Shown: positions 11,688 through 23,587 of the stretch, piece after piece | How positions within the stretch are numbered: the first letter of the stretch is position 1 | Layout: every line of letters begins with the position of its first letter | Assembly (NCBI GenBank): GCA_033439765.1 | Contig: JAULSN010000002.1 | Location: 2,480,001-2,544,000 of the forward strand | Origin: Lasiosphaeria ovina | Lineage: Eukaryota; Ascomycota; Sordariomycetes; Sordariales; Lasiosphaeriaceae | Direction of reading: 5' to 3' | DNA: 64,000 bases | Notes under the pieces: model-generated | Told to the model about the DNA's origin: nothing | Database searches by the model: none | The model's input: the letters and a program-made list of their open reading frames with translations, nothing else | Made by a program: the position numbers and the translations under genes

Positions 11688-13779
11688 TCAGTCGTTGTTT
11701 TTACCCTGCTTCTCCTCCACGTCCGGGCGGGGGTCGCGGTTGACTGGGTTGAGCGGCTCTCCGCCATCAGACCCCTCGCCGTGGCTGCTAAAGCCGTCTT
11801 TGTCCTTGTCGACGAACTCGGCGTAGGGAATAACGTTATGTCTGCCCGTGGTGTAAGTTTCCTGCAGTTACTAGCCAAATAGCAGCATGCGAACAACAAG
11901 CTCAACTCACGCCTGGTTCTTCAACTTGGCAGCCTTCTCCAGACTCGCCAGCCGGCGCTTGATAGCCAGGCCGACCATGGCACGCAAGGTATACACGGCG
12001 TCGTTGCCGGCGTTGTGCAAGTACCGATAGGGAATGTCCAAGGCCTCGAGAATCGACTCGAGCTTGGTCGGGTTCTTTGCGCGACACATATACTGGTACA
12101 TTTCTCGCGTGTCGGCAATGTCAATGGCATTCTTGGTCTTATAGATGTTGCAGTTCATCGATTGGAGGAACTTGATGTCCGAAAGCGCCTCATGGAAGAC
12201 GAGAACCACGGGTCGCTGCTGTTCCGGGCCGTCTCCGCTGGCAGATGCTTCTTGCTGAATAATATGATTGAGGACCGCAATAGCAGCATGCTTGGGGACA
12301 AACTCGCTCGTTCTGTAAATCATTAACAAAGTTGTTCCTTCTGCCCGTCTTCAACGGCTCAACAAACCCAAAATCAAAGTTGTCGGCACATCCGTGGACG
12401 TGCGTTGTGTTCATGGCCCAGCTATTCTCCTTGATGCGGAGATGGCGGGCGCGAATTAGAGGGAACCACCCCTTACCTCCGTCTCCCGGAGCAGTGTTGG
12501 CGAGATCTTTGGTGTCCAACATGGCGAGGCCAATCTCGGTAATTATGTTATGGTTAAACTCGTAGGCCTCAATGTCAATGGCGATGAACAAGACCGATCC
12601 CTCTGGCTCCAGGACCGTAGGGCGGTGGAGATCGAGTGCCGTTGGGACATCCGACACCACTCCATTCTTGCCGCCGACGCGCTGGCGAAGGCCGAGGTAC
12701 CGCTGAATACGCTTGATCTCCTTGCCCCAAGACACATGATTCTGTACACGCTTGCGCTTGTTCTTGTCGGACTTGACCGGCTCTTTCTTATTGGTAGAGT
12801 TGGCCACTGACAAAAGTCTCAGAAACTCCTCCTGGCCCACTTTGGTTGTGTTCTTCAGGTCGTCCCCTTTCTCGGTCGTCTCGATGGCCTTGCACAGGAC
12901 CTCAAAGCCCTGGCGGCTAGTAGAGCGGCCCAGAAATCGTGGCTTTGGCATATTGCCGAGACCAAAGCTCATCGTGAACTTTTGGTAGTTAGTACCATTC
13001 GGGATTGTGAGCTCTGTCTCGAGCTTTGCGTTGACAACTTCCAGAAAATGCTTGAACTGGTAAGTGGGCACAAACAATGCGGGCTTCCTGTTAGAGCCGG
13101 GACGTTGATGGATGTAATAGCTAATCACGCAGTTAAAGTATGTGCCAGTGAAGCAGGGGGTCATAAAGTATTTACAAGTCCCAGACGCGGTCCTCGTGGA
13201 TAGCGTCAGCAGCAAAAAGAGGTGCGGCCTCATCAAATATGTCAGCATATATTGCCGATCTCGGCTTCGTGTCGTGGACCAACTCACCCGCACGCTGTTC
13301 CGCTTGCCGACATACATCTCCGGGTACGCCCTAACAAGTCTCCACGGGCTGAACACGTCGCCTTCGATTGAAACGTCGCCCATCTTGAGACCGGTCTCCC
13401 TCCAGGTAACCTTCTGTAGCTTTGCGACATCTCGCAGAACCTCGGGCTCGTCCGAAGCAAAGTCGCGGGCCTTGCTGAGCTTGTAGCCGCGGTTTCGTGA
13501 AATCTCCTCGGCGGTAAGATGGTGGTGGCCAAAGATGATGGCTGGGCCGCCATCCGAGTCGGAATCGACATCCATGGGGGCTGACTTCTGAAAGTCGCGG
13601 AAAGGAGTCAGGGCCAGCGTACTAATGGCTGGAACAGGGTTCGATGCCAGAGCGGCCTCGTTGTCAGAGATCTCTTCAGATGCAATGTCCCGCCACTTGG
13701 TGGGATCGAAATTGTCCCAGGTGTCCGATCCTCTAGTGAATTCCTGGAGCCGTTTCAGGAACTCGGCATCCGCATCCAT
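11688..13779 (-). CDS. QIP/Gfd2-YDR514C-like DEDDh 3'-5' exonuclease family protein
   Basis: Five exons: 13288-13779, 13176-13228, 12368-13087, 11911-12312 and 11688-11841, 606 aa, starting [14 protein letters not shown]. An upstream in-frame ATG at 13818 is possible but less likely. The C-terminal half is an RNase H-fold exonuclease of the Gfd2/YDR514C type. It keeps the DEDDh set: D353 and E355 in [12 protein letters not shown]467 in [10 protein letters not shown], and H521/D526 in HNAGND, so it is probably active. In Neurospora the related QIP processes passenger strands in quelling; Gfd2 is linked to mRNA export. Which role applies here is not decidable from sequence. The N-terminal third is acidic, and a middle segment ([17 protein letters not shown]) is typical of the family. 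Exon 2 is only 53 bp. The last intron's acceptor was chosen to keep a charged C-terminal tail. Confidence 0.85.
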
Positions 13780-15288
13780 GACTATGAGAGAGAGAGAGAA
13801 TGCGCTGTTGATAGTCAACTAAGCTGCTCTTAGCCTGGATCCTGACTGCGCTCGGTGGGGTGAAATACGCGAGAGGGGGGGTTAAGGAAGGAGGGGCAGT
13901 TGTGCAGTTGACTGGTGTCGGCGATGGTTACAAGGCGGGCAGGTAGGCAGGCAGGAATGAGGCGGGAAGAATGTAGTGACCTCAACCCGATCGGAGATGG
14001 GTCTGTGTGTTGGAGAGAAAAGAGCAAGATTCGAAAACGAGGTGAAAGGAGCCGGGACCGCGGCACCGGGATGCGGGATGTAGGGGTATGACAAGAAAAA
14101 TAAAGGAAAGGAAAAAAAGCAAAAGAACCGTATCCGTACCTTGCGGGATCTGCTCGCACAGAGTCGTCGATCGACACTACCTAATTCAAGAAATATGAGA
14201 GGCGCGGTTTTGACGATCACCGGCGTTGCTGTGTCTGCAGGTCGTGAAATAGCTTCCTTTTCCGCACGGGTAGGATCAAACTGGAAAAGGGAAGATCAGA
14301 AAAAAAGGGAAAATTCTACATGAAAGTGAAAACATATCAGAAGGAGAAGGACGACGGAGAGATAAGATGGCCGTCAGAAAGATTGTGCACTGAAATGCCT
14401 ACGACTGGTAATGACCTGCCTGGTCGAAGAAGAGACGGAAGGAGCTGGTGGATTTTGAGAAACGTGACTTCCCTCCATTTCTAGACACCTATAGTGTAAT
14501 GCGTTTGAAGGTTTACAAACGCACGCGCTAGAGAATGAATGAGAGACAAACGCTTTTCGCTCCGGTTGCCCCGGCTAGGTAAGGTAGGTGCGAAGAAGGA
14601 AGAAGGCAGCGCGGCGATTAAGCCATGGGGACAAAAAAGGAGAGAGGGACACTCCCAGCGCTGGCGACAGTTCAAACAATCTAACCTAGCACAAGGCCAA
14701 ACCAAACTTGACTGTGTTTGAGGCCATCACCGGCGTGCGATTTCTCCAGATTCGGAATGTGTTTATTGGCCAACGTTCAACTGCCGGCATATTCCGCTCC
14801 AATAAAATTGCGCAAATCGATTATAGCCTTGAATGGCCCCTTTTTTCGCTTTGAAGGGGAAATAAACAAATAAGAAGTCGGGAATACAGGGTTGGCTGTC
14901 AAACCTACGGAAAATATCCGTAAAACACCCAGTCGGATTGAAGGCCAAATTTGACTGAATTTAGCTCAAGAAACGGCTGCTTTGACTTGATTGAATTACA
15001 ATTATGTGAATTGGCGCTAGTGCTGATCAATGCAACGAGGCCTTCGATAGGAAGACAAGCGTTGTGAAGCTACACTAAGCTCAGCTAGGAGTGAAACATC
15101 ACTACATCTAGCAACCCACCCCCCGCTCGGTTATATTCGTCATGCTCTGAGAGAGCGCCTGAACAAGTCTGACTATTTCAGGGATGCAAGCACGCAGTCA
15201 CTGTGTATTCTCCATGACCCTAGCCATTCCCTTCAAGTCGCCCCTGAAGTATAAGCTCAGGCATCTTACCTACCATACGTCGACAGCA
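13780..15288. other. Intergenic region upstream of the exonuclease-like gene
   Basis: C/T-rich leader-like sequence on the minus strand near 13830-14200, then AT-richer DNA near 14750-15000. It separates the promoter of the exonuclease-like gene from the 3' end of Ku80. No gene seen. Confidence 0.5.
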
Positions 15289-17825
15289 TCACCTCCAGCT
15301 CAAAAACTAAACATTGCAGTCAGTAACAACGCAAAGACACTCGCAACAGAAGGGCTTACCTTGAGAGCCTCGGCCTCGGCAACATCGGACACCTCGGACT
15401 CGTCCCTGGCGATCAAGCCCAGGTCGCGTCCGACAATGTGCTCGGTCCACATCTGCCTGCGATCGCCGTCCAGCTCGCCCGACAAGATGCTCGTCTTCAG
15501 AGCCGTCAAGAACTTGTTGTAGAGGGCCGGCAGCTCCAGGTCGACGCACGTTTCCCGCATAACGCGAAGGTCCTCTGCAGCTCGGCCGTAGGACAGATCC
15601 GCAAAGCTCTCCCTGACGAGTTCGCGCACAATGTCGCCCATCTGCTTTATCGCGTTCTCGAGCGTCGCGTCGTCGGCCGCCGACGCCACAAGCTGCTTGA
15701 ATTCGGGGATCGCGTTTTCGGGGGAGATGGTGGTGCGCCGCTTCTGGCCCAGCAGCGAGTCGATGTCCAGTCCCGAGAGCGGCTTGACCGTGTCCTTTTT
15801 GAAGCGTTTCCCTTGGGCCTTCTCTGGCACTGTATTATTTCCGGGTTAGCAAACGGCGGCAGCAACAAGATGTGGAAAGGTAGGATGCATACCTGGTTTG
15901 ACCTCGGCGACCTCGATCAGCGACTCAATCTCGGACTTGGCTTCCTTTACCAGCTTCTCGGGTGGGTACTGGAAGCGCAAAAGAATATCGGCAGGAGGCG
16001 CAAGCGGTTCGTCGGGGTGCACAGCCCGGGCATTAATTGCTTGGTTCACGCGGTGCAAGACAGGGTTGTAAAGCTCGTCGATAGGGGCGTACTCTGCGGG
16101 TTTTCTACCACAAAGATGTTAGTCGAGAACAGGAATGACAAGGTTAGTTCTGGCACCCATACCCTTCGTCGTCAGCACCAAACTCGGACAGGTCCATGGC
16201 GTCGACATAATTGCTCATAGCCACATTCAAGTCATCCGATGGAAGCAGGCGGTGTTCCGTGAGGACTTGGCCCGTCACAGTCAACACCTTGTCAAGCGGC
16301 GGGAACTGGTAGCTTCGGACATCTTCGGCGAAAGGCAGCGGCACGTCGTAGAGACACTCGAACGGATCCTCAAGCCCTGGGTTGGGTTTGAGCAGGAAAA
16401 GCTGTGGGTGAGCATCGTCCTTTTGCACATATCTCGCCACGGCATACGACTCCATTTCGTGGAGCGCGTGAACCAGGGCAGAAAGGGTTACTTCGGCTTC
16501 CTCGTTGTGACTCTGTGCAACCACAATACCCGTCTCTCCCATGTTGATAAAGGGCTCATACTGTACGCAGATTCCATTAGTCGACAAAGCAGAAACGTAA
16601 AGGAGGGCTGGGAAATGTGGCCTACACTGCTGAACGGCACAAAGCCAAGGATCTCGTACCCCTTTTTGGAGGGCAGCTTGATGATGTTCATTTCGGACTC
16701 GCTGAAAGGGACAACGGTTGAGCCGTATTGATAGCCCTTTGCGAGCTTCTCAAACTCGACATCCTTCTTGCCGCCCGGGGCGTCTGGGTCGTTGACCCTG
16801 TAGGTGCGCATGTGCTTGACGCCGGAAAACTCGGTGCCGCCCATCTCCACATCCTCGTCGGCGGTATGCGTGGACTGGGAAGGCCCACCACCGCGTTCAG
16901 ACTTGATGACCACGGTGCTCGCTGAGGGGGCCGTGGCTCGCTTCGTCTTGAAGTAGCGCTCGACGCGGATGCTCAGGGCGCTCTCCTGCGTGGCGGGGTC
17001 GCCGAGTGTGAGGGCCCCATCGTAGGCCTTGAAGGGCTTGACCTGCTTGATTCTGGGAATTGAAAGCTCCTCAATGGCCTGTGCCATGGTGCCAGACACG
17101 CCATTCTTGCACTGGCTAGCCAGGGTCCCGAGTATTCTCTCGTTGTTCGCCTAGGCAAAGGAAGAGTAAGCACTCGATGCTACTTGGCTCGATTGGGAGG
17201 AATCAGAAGCTTACCTTGGCTGAGGATTTATCTTCCTCTTTGAAGCCATACTCGGCGTCGTCGAAATCAACACCACTGGCAAAGTTAGGAAGAGTCAATT
17301 AAGCCACGGGTATGAGGGCACGGCGGCTTACAGGACGATCAGCTCAATGTTGGACTCGTCGAGCCTCCGCGCGACCTCCTCGGACGACTCGTCGTCAATT
17401 GGCGCCTCGGCATTTGTGATGAGGATTATTCTGCGGTTGTACTTGAGCTTCTTGGTGTACTCCTCGATCATGGACAGGGCGACGACGACTGCGGAAATGG
17501 CATCGCCGCCGGAGCTGCTTGAGGGCCTGATCTTGGGCTGCAGCTCCCGCACCGAGTTCATGGTTAACGGGCCAATTTTCTGGAGTACGGATATGTTCTC
17601 GTAGCCGTCCAGACCCTCGCGGTCCTGCTCGTTGTTTGTGTCGTCCGTGCTGAAGCCAACAACGCCAGCGGTCCAGGTCTTGCGGCCGGCGGCGACCGTG
17701 GTCGAGATCCTGTCCCACACATAGCGCATGCTCCAGTCCAGGTCAGACTCGGTGCGGCCGCCATGGCAGTCGCCCATGGACTCGCCGAGGTCGATGACAT
17801 AGACGATGGCTTCCTTGTCGGCCAT
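15289..17825 (-). CDS. KU80: Ku80, DNA end-binding subunit for non-homologous end joining
   Basis: Seven exons: 17332-17825, 17215-17275, 16626-17150, 16163-16560, 15893-16104, 15360-15829 and 15289-15306, 725 aa, the usual fungal length. The N-terminal von Willebrand A-like domain starts MADKEAIVYVIDLGESMGD. The central Ku core beta-barrel spans roughly residues 230-480 (VERYFKTKRATAPSAS, ETGIVVAQSHNEEAEVTLSA), followed by the C-terminal arm. A helical Ku80 C-terminal domain follows (PEFKQLVASAADDATLENAI), which in the family contacts the PIKK-type kinase. Ku80 pairs with Ku70 to bind double-strand ends (mus-52 in Neurospora). Six introns of 53-65 bp all have good splice sites. The final 18-bp exon, ending FLSWR, is the least certain part; another acceptor 7 bp downstream gives a different short tail. 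No damage to the frame is visible. Confidence 0.95.
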
Positions 17826-18264
17826 GATGCGGCAGCTTGGCTAATTCAAGGCTCAAAGAAAGATCCTGGACAGTACACTGAGAGACAATACGGTAGAGTG
17901 ACTACGTTACGGAGGTGTTGAGAAAACCATTCGAATGAGAGCAGGGCGACAACTTAAAGAAGAAATCGCAGTGCGGGCACCAGCACGTGTTAGAACATAG
18001 GACATGGGTGCTGAATTGCCCAAGTCTTGATGGGATGGGTTTCGCGATGCCTCCATTCGATGCGCGTTAACCTAACAGGCGGCACATGTCCTCCAGGCAG
18101 CATTGCCAGGGCTTAAATCTCGAGGGCGCGTTGGCACTGTCTCTGTCTCGCGCGGGCACCTGATTTCGTGTCCCCCCCCCCACCTTCCTGCCGGGCTGTT
18201 AGTTAATTAAACCCCTGCTGTAATTATTACCGCATTACAGCCGCATTACATACATACGAGAAGC
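17826..18264. other. Ku80 promoter / intergenic region
   Basis: Upstream of Ku80; a C10 run near 18171-18181 and no coding signal. Confidence 0.45.
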
Positions 18265-18537
18265 TCACTGTTACAGTCCAATCCGTGAATGATTGTTATT
18301 AGCGGGGGACTTTACAAGATCCGAACGCCCTCAACACCTTACTCCTCGCCTCAAAGGCCCATTTTATGCCGAAGGAGGTAATAGCTATTAGAATCCCTAT
18401 TATTGAACCCTAGAGGCCTATCTCTCCCCCAGAAACACCTATCTCTCCGCTTTTTCTTGCTCGGGTCTTTATTCTGCCTAAGTACGGATACCGCGCCAAC
18501 AAACGTTCAGGGATTACATAGATTGTATAATACACTT
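18265..18537. mobile_element. MITE-like element, copy B (inverted relative to copy A)
   Basis: An element of about 273 bp with imperfect terminal inverted repeats. The left end reads acagtccaatccgtgaatga, the right end, reverse complemented, atgtaatccctgaacgtttg, and both run into the TTRGCG core seen in copy A. Its reverse complement aligns with copy A over most of the length, including gataggtgtttct, aggcctctaggg and tagctattacctccttcggc. It is clearly diverged and non-coding, so it is an old copy. It sits about 240 bp upstream of the TMEM205-like gene. Confidence 0.68.
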
Positions 18538-18775
18538 GGTTTGAAACACTAATCAGCTCGTCCATTGGACGATCCCATGTTGGGATGGTGCTGGCGACGA
18601 CATCTCTCCGTCAACCAAGAAAGGACAGAAATACAAAGTCATCCAACACAGACATCAAAGATACTAAAACCAAACCACTTCCTCCGTACTTGTGACTTCC
18701 CCATTCTATTTTTTCTTGTGCATTGCATTTTCCTCTCTTTCTTTTTCTCCCTCTCTTTCTAGTGAATTTGCAGAA

Positions 18776-19612
18776 ATGGCGGGTTCAGGGCTCTTCTCCC
18801 CCGCTCCTTACCACATCCTCAGGTATGTTCATCCGTTGACTGTCAAAGAGGAGGAGATGGCTGCAATCTTGAGACCCGAGGATTTTTTGAGTCTTTTAAA
18901 TACTTGAACAATTGACCACGTTAAGCTAACCCCAACCTACTTCCGGTAGCTATGGCACTCTCCTGGGGACCACGTTTTTCCATGTGAGGCCACCCTCAGC
19001 TTGCCCTGGTATCCTTCCCTAATCTCGCTCACACGTCCGTCCCCCTGTTCGTTAGACATTCGTGGGCGGCATCGTCTCGTTCCAGGTCCTGACACGCCCG
19101 CAATTCGCGGCGCTCATGGCCAAAATATTTCCCATCTACTTCTCCATGCAGACGGCGCTGCCCGTCGTGCTGGCCCTCACGTATCCGGCGACCGGGACGG
19201 TGCTCGGTGGCGCGAGTCCGAGCGGCGGCATCGCTGGCGTCATGGATCCTGTCAACAGGTGGGGTGTGCTTGTGCCCATTGCGGCCGTGTTCTTGACCGG
19301 CCTGGCGAACCTCGCCGTCGTCGGCCCGGCTACGACGCAGTGCATGGATGAGAGGAGGCTGCTGCGTAAGTCTGAGGGACAGACACCAAGCCCCCCTATT
19401 CTACAGAGACACTGGCGTCTGCTAATTCCACACCCCCGCAAATAGAGAAAAAGGATGGCAAGAAGAGCTACGATGCTCCGCCACACTCTAAGCAGATGGA
19501 AGCTCTGAACAAGAAGTTCTCCATCCTTCACGGCGTTTCATCGTTGCTGAACTTGGTCAGCTTTATTGCCTCGGTTGTCTACGGCTTCACGCTGTCATCT
19601 TGGCTTGATTAG
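18776..19612 (+). CDS. TMEM205-like (DUF4149) integral membrane protein
   Basis: Four exons: 18776-18822, 18950-18983, 19056-19365 and 19446-19612, 185 aa. The protein is hydrophobic, with about four membrane segments: around YGTLLGTTFFHTFVGGIVSF, IYFSMQTALPVVLALTYP, WGVLVPIAAVFLTGLANLAV, and a C-terminal one near LNLVSFIASVVYGFTL. The FH-x-FVGGIVSFQVL segment and the conserved Pro/Gln pattern after it are typical of the TMEM205/DUF4149 family. The biochemical role is unknown; the human member has been linked to drug resistance and secretion. A cytosolic loop DGKKSYDAPPHSKQMEALNKKFS precedes the last helix. The tiny second exon (34 bp) is well supported by splice sites and keeps the frame. 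Confidence 0.88.
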
Positions 19613-20458
19613 TGGCCATGCACTTGAGTAGCCTACTGTATTCTTATCACGCATATACAACCAGACTATGAGTCTAGTTGCTTTGTTGGTAGTTTTGTTT
19701 GTTTAGTTTTCCCTTCAATAGACCCGCGTCGCTAAAAATCTAGAGTCAATCCCTGTCCCCGATATCCAACGGTCGAAAAGTGAACACTGAAAGCCACAGA
19801 TAACTAACCAAGCCCCTTTTTGCCGCCGGCCCGGCTTCCTCGATGCATGTCCAAGTATTTGGCGCCCGTCGTCAAAAGTGGACAACACCCACAGGTACCA
19901 GAGGGAAAGTATATTGAAGAATATCGACGAATATCGACGAATATCCTGCGGCCCTGCGATGACAAAAATAACCCGGAGCAGCAGCCCTCCTACACCCATT
20001 GCGCCTTGCCCATGGCGAAAACCATGCCGAACTTCCCAGGTATCCTTCTCGTTCATGACAAGCCCTTTTCCGGGAAGACCAAATAAATCCGAATAAAAAG
20101 ACGTCGCAGCGCTCCGTTTCCCATCGATTGACCGACCCACAAGAAAAAGAAAAGAAAAAGAAAAAAGCACTCAACTACAACCTAGCCCCCTCTCCCTATC
20201 TCCTTCTCCCCCTTTTCTCGCTCTCGTCACCGCTGTACTGGTATCCCAATGCTGGATATTTCTGCAAAAAAAGGAAAAGAAACAAAAGGAAATAAAAGAT
20301 GTCACGCCAAAAGCAACAAAAAAATGGGCGTCCCCAGGCATCTCGGCGGTCGACATCAGGGCGGGCGTGGGGCCGGGATATCCCATCGTTTCTCCCTCTC
20401 CCTCTCCCTCTCCCTCTCCCCCTCTCTCAAATTCGTCTTCTTCCCCCCCCGGTCCCTA
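19613..20458. other. Convergent 3' intergenic region with pyrimidine repeats
   Basis: A-rich stretch near 20140-20165 and 20260-20300, a direct repeat of aatatcgacg near 19918-19945, and a (CTCCCT)n tract near 20391-20420. No gene. Confidence 0.5.
20391..20423 (+). repeat. (CTCCCT)n repeat
   Basis: About five tandem copies of a CTCCCT unit directly upstream of the large CCCATT array. Confidence 0.8.
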
Positions 20459-20619
20459 TCCCATTCCCATTCCCATTCCCATTCCCATTCCCATTCCCAT
20501 TCCCATTCCCATTCCCATTCCCATTCCCATTCCCATTCCCATTCCCATTCCCATTCCCATTCCCATTCCCATTCCCATTCCCATTCCCATTCCCATTCCC
20601 ATTCCCATTCCCATTCCCA
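20459..20619 (+). repeat. (CCCATT)n hexanucleotide array, about 27 copies
   Basis: About 161 bp of nearly perfect CCCATT repeats. All frames through it are open, producing artificial PF, IP, SH and GN dipeptide proteins that are not genes. It sits between the 3' ends of two convergent genes, probably in the 3' UTR of the minus-strand gene at 20723-21367, where it would be transcribed as (GGGAAT)n. Short GA- and CA-rich hexamers follow it (20625-20650). Confidence 0.97.
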
Positions 20620-20722
20620 CAGCTAGGAACAGGAGCAGGAGCAGGAACAGGAAAAGATCTAACCTGCACTAACCCGTACCTTAGCCTACAGACCCCATCC
20701 CATCAGACCCAGACACCAACCC

Positions 20723-21086
20723 TCAAATCCGCCTCTGCGGAAGCCGGCCGATCCTATCGTTGAGCACACCACTATCGCGCAGGAGAGCCAGCTTGGCGTC
20801 GGCAAAGGCGCGCGCGCGCTTGGCGGCGTCAGCCGCGTCGTCCTCGGCCGTCGTTGTCCCCTTGACGTCCTCGCGCGCCCGCTGCACGTAGCCCTTCAGC
20901 GACCACTTGCCCGGCGGCCGCGCCAGCATCTCCTCGAGTGTGGCCTGGCGCGCCGGCGGCGGGAAGTCGCGCGACATGGCGTCGACGCGGATCACGTGCT
21001 TGTTGGTGGGACGTTGCTGTTGCTGTGACGAGGCGAAGGTGGTCGATGCCGGGGCTGTCTGGACTCGCCGCGGGTGTGGGTGGTGG

Positions 21087-21117
<31 letters not shown>

Positions 21118-21367
21118 CTTGCGGTGTTGTTTGGTGTTCTTGGGATGTTTTGTTGTTGGTATCGAGAGCTTCCTTGGCTGGGAACTCGGACGACGACGAG
21201 ACGGACGAGATGGAGCTCCGGTGGGAGGCGGGCGCAAAGAAGCTCGAGACGGCCGAGTCGGTGGGCGACTCCAGGGGAGTGAATACGCCGTCGTGCTCGT
21301 CTGGGGACGAGACGGCGTTCTTCTGGATGTTGACTGTTGCGGTGGCGGTGGTAGTAGTAGGAGCCAT
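20723..21367 (-). CDS. Conserved fungal protein of unknown function with polyQ tract
   Basis: Single exon of 214 aa starting at the ATG at 21367 (MAPTTTTATATVNIQKN); in-frame ATGs at 21556 and 21481 would add residues that look like leader. A disordered Ser/Thr/Pro-rich N-terminus (residues 1-75) is followed by a Glu-Gln tract and about eight consecutive Gln (TTPQEEQQQQQQQQ, near residue 95), then a compact C-terminal block FPPPARQATLEEMLARPPGK...WSLKGYVQRARED and a helix of Ala/Lys/Arg residues. The C-terminal block looks like the conserved part. I do not recognise a named family and infer no function. No membrane segment or signal peptide. The CTG microsatellite behind the polyQ (about 21087-21115) may vary in length between strains. 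Confidence 0.72.
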
Positions 21368-23587
21368 TTTTGCCAGCGAGTGTGACGGACGAGTTGTTTC
21401 GAATAGCGAGAGAGGGAGAGAGCCCGACTGGGTGACAAGGATGGGGGAGAAGAAGAGATCGTAGTATGGGTCCTCTGCCATTGTTTTAACGGGAAGCCGA
21501 AAGTGGGCAGTTTCCCCCCTGGATATAGACTTTAAATATATGTATCCCCCGTCCAAGACTCGTCCGAGTCAGACAAGCTATCGGGTGTTCCGAGCCTCCG
21601 TTTACAAAGTTAAATAGACTTTTTTCGCCTTCTTTGCTCCTAGGTCAGCCCCTCAAAGTTTATTTATGGGATGGCGTATGTATGTAAGGAAACGGAACCC
21701 AAGTAGGGACACACACACAAACACACTCGCACAGCCTACACAATTCGGATACCGCCAGCGACTTATGGATCTCCACCCTGGAATTGTCCACGCCCCCCAA
21801 CTTAAGAGTCAATCAAGGTTTGGGTTCTTTGGCCGGAAGCTTGGTTGACGGCCGCTTGAAACAGAAGCAAACGACAGATAGATAGATAGAGAGGGCGACA
21901 GAGAGAGCCGGAAAACGATCTACGGGGATACCGATGGGAAAATACAGGGCCCGGCACGCGTTGTCTCTTTCGGCGGCGGCGGCGAAGTGGATACCTTGCA
22001 AAAACGGGAGGCGAAAAAAAATTGAGAGGGAAGTCCCTAGAAAGCCGAAAGCCCGAGAGAGAATGAATGAGTGATCAGATAAGCTGTTTCGGTGAGTAAC
22101 AGGCGGAACTCAAACAGTCGAGTTGCGCGGTCCAGAGGTTTCCATAAAACGGCAGCGGGTGAGCAGGTGACCTTTTCGGTGGTCCCGGTGTTTTTGCCTT
22201 TTGTTTTAGTGTTTAAGTTTGGGGGAGGAAAATATTAGTGACGACGGTGACGCCGGATATCGTGATCAAAATAAAATGTATATACGGAGTAAAAAAGAAT
22301 AATTCAGGCCTGCTGACGACCAGCCCGGAAACCTTGCTGCGGGCGGGAGGGGGAAACAACAACAACACAGTAAGAAAGATGGGAGAAACTGACCCAAAAA
22401 AAAAAAAGGTGAGACCATTCTTAAGGGATTACAACGCTTATGTATCTTCCTCAGACATCTTTATTTTTTCTCTTTTCTCTCCGGCCGCGAGGGAGGCGGC
22501 CAGGACGGGACCTCCTGCAACATTTTGTAATTTTTTTTCTTGGATGCAAACGACCTCCTCCCGCCCACACGTGTTGGCCTGCGGCACGACCGACCGGTCT
22601 TAGGGCCGCCGCCCCCCGACCCGCCATGCCGTCAGTGGCATCATGGCCGGGGGGATTCTGAAAGTAAAACAACACCTCCCTTATCGAGTTTTCTTGGGTT
22701 ATCAGAAACAACAAACAAAACAGAACGAACGCTGAAAAGATGAAGATGGCTCGGACTTGATGCGTGATTGTTTTGTTTAACTTGCCGTCTTGACTGTCTT
22801 GTTTTCGGTATTTTTGCTGCGCCCCAAAAATAGGTGACCAAGATTAAAGTGATGATTTTGCCGGCCGGAGTTTGCGGCGGTCTTGGTCCCCGGCGTTGGG
22901 CCGTCGGGGGCCGCCGACCACGACACGTGCGTCACACGCGAGTACACACACGAGTCCGAGAACCCACGTTTCAATCCCGCGTCCCGAAACAGGCGGCCAA
23001 TCTCGAACAAGCAAAAAACCCGGCTAGTTTGGTAGGACCTCCCTCGATGGCATCGTTTAACATTCGGCTCGCAGTCGCGCTACCTTTGGTCAAGGAGTAA
23101 TTAGCAACCGGAGCACATCACTGAACCGCTAGGAAAACTGACAGCAGGTCGTCGTCGCTTCAAGTCACCTGGAAAGCCGGGTTAGCATATACATGCAACG
23201 CTGTTTTCTGTCTCAGCTGTCCAAAGTTATTAAAGATCTACAGGTTTTTCGAATGCGCCTAGAAACGCCCTGGATCTTGATGGGATCCTTTTTCTTGGTC
23301 TCGGCACTGTCCGCCTGCCGGGGCCTGTGCTACACGTTGATCCTTCCCTGTCACAGGGCTGTTTCCCTCCTCGGCACCAGTTCCCGGTCCCGCCCTGCTG
23401 GGGCCGTGGCTGTCAACCCCACCTCCGTTACGTGGTGCGTCGGCTAAGAGATGAACGGCCAACCCGTCCATCCATGTCTACACAAAGGTGAAGTAGTGTC
23501 CACGCTGGCAAGCAGCTTCCCATGCCGCAGGCAGAAACCACGCCTGCCTTGTATTTGGGCGGTTCCTCTCGGTAGGCCAGGCGTGTA
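21368..23587. other. Intergenic region, 2.2 kb
   Basis: Contains GATA microsatellite (about 21876-21890), A-rich runs and GC-rich patches but no convincing gene on either strand. A short plus-strand frame near 23193-23447 with one hydrophobic stretch has no family features and was not accepted. Confidence 0.5.

Noticed and set aside
20299..20763. Open frames encoding long PF, IP, SH or GN dipeptide proteins
   Set aside because: They are translations of the CCCATT hexamer array; every frame is open because the unit length is a multiple of three.
23193..23447. 84-codon plus-strand frame with a hydrophobic stretch
   Set aside because: No signal-peptide context, no conserved motif and poor codon pattern; it lies in ordinary intergenic DNA.
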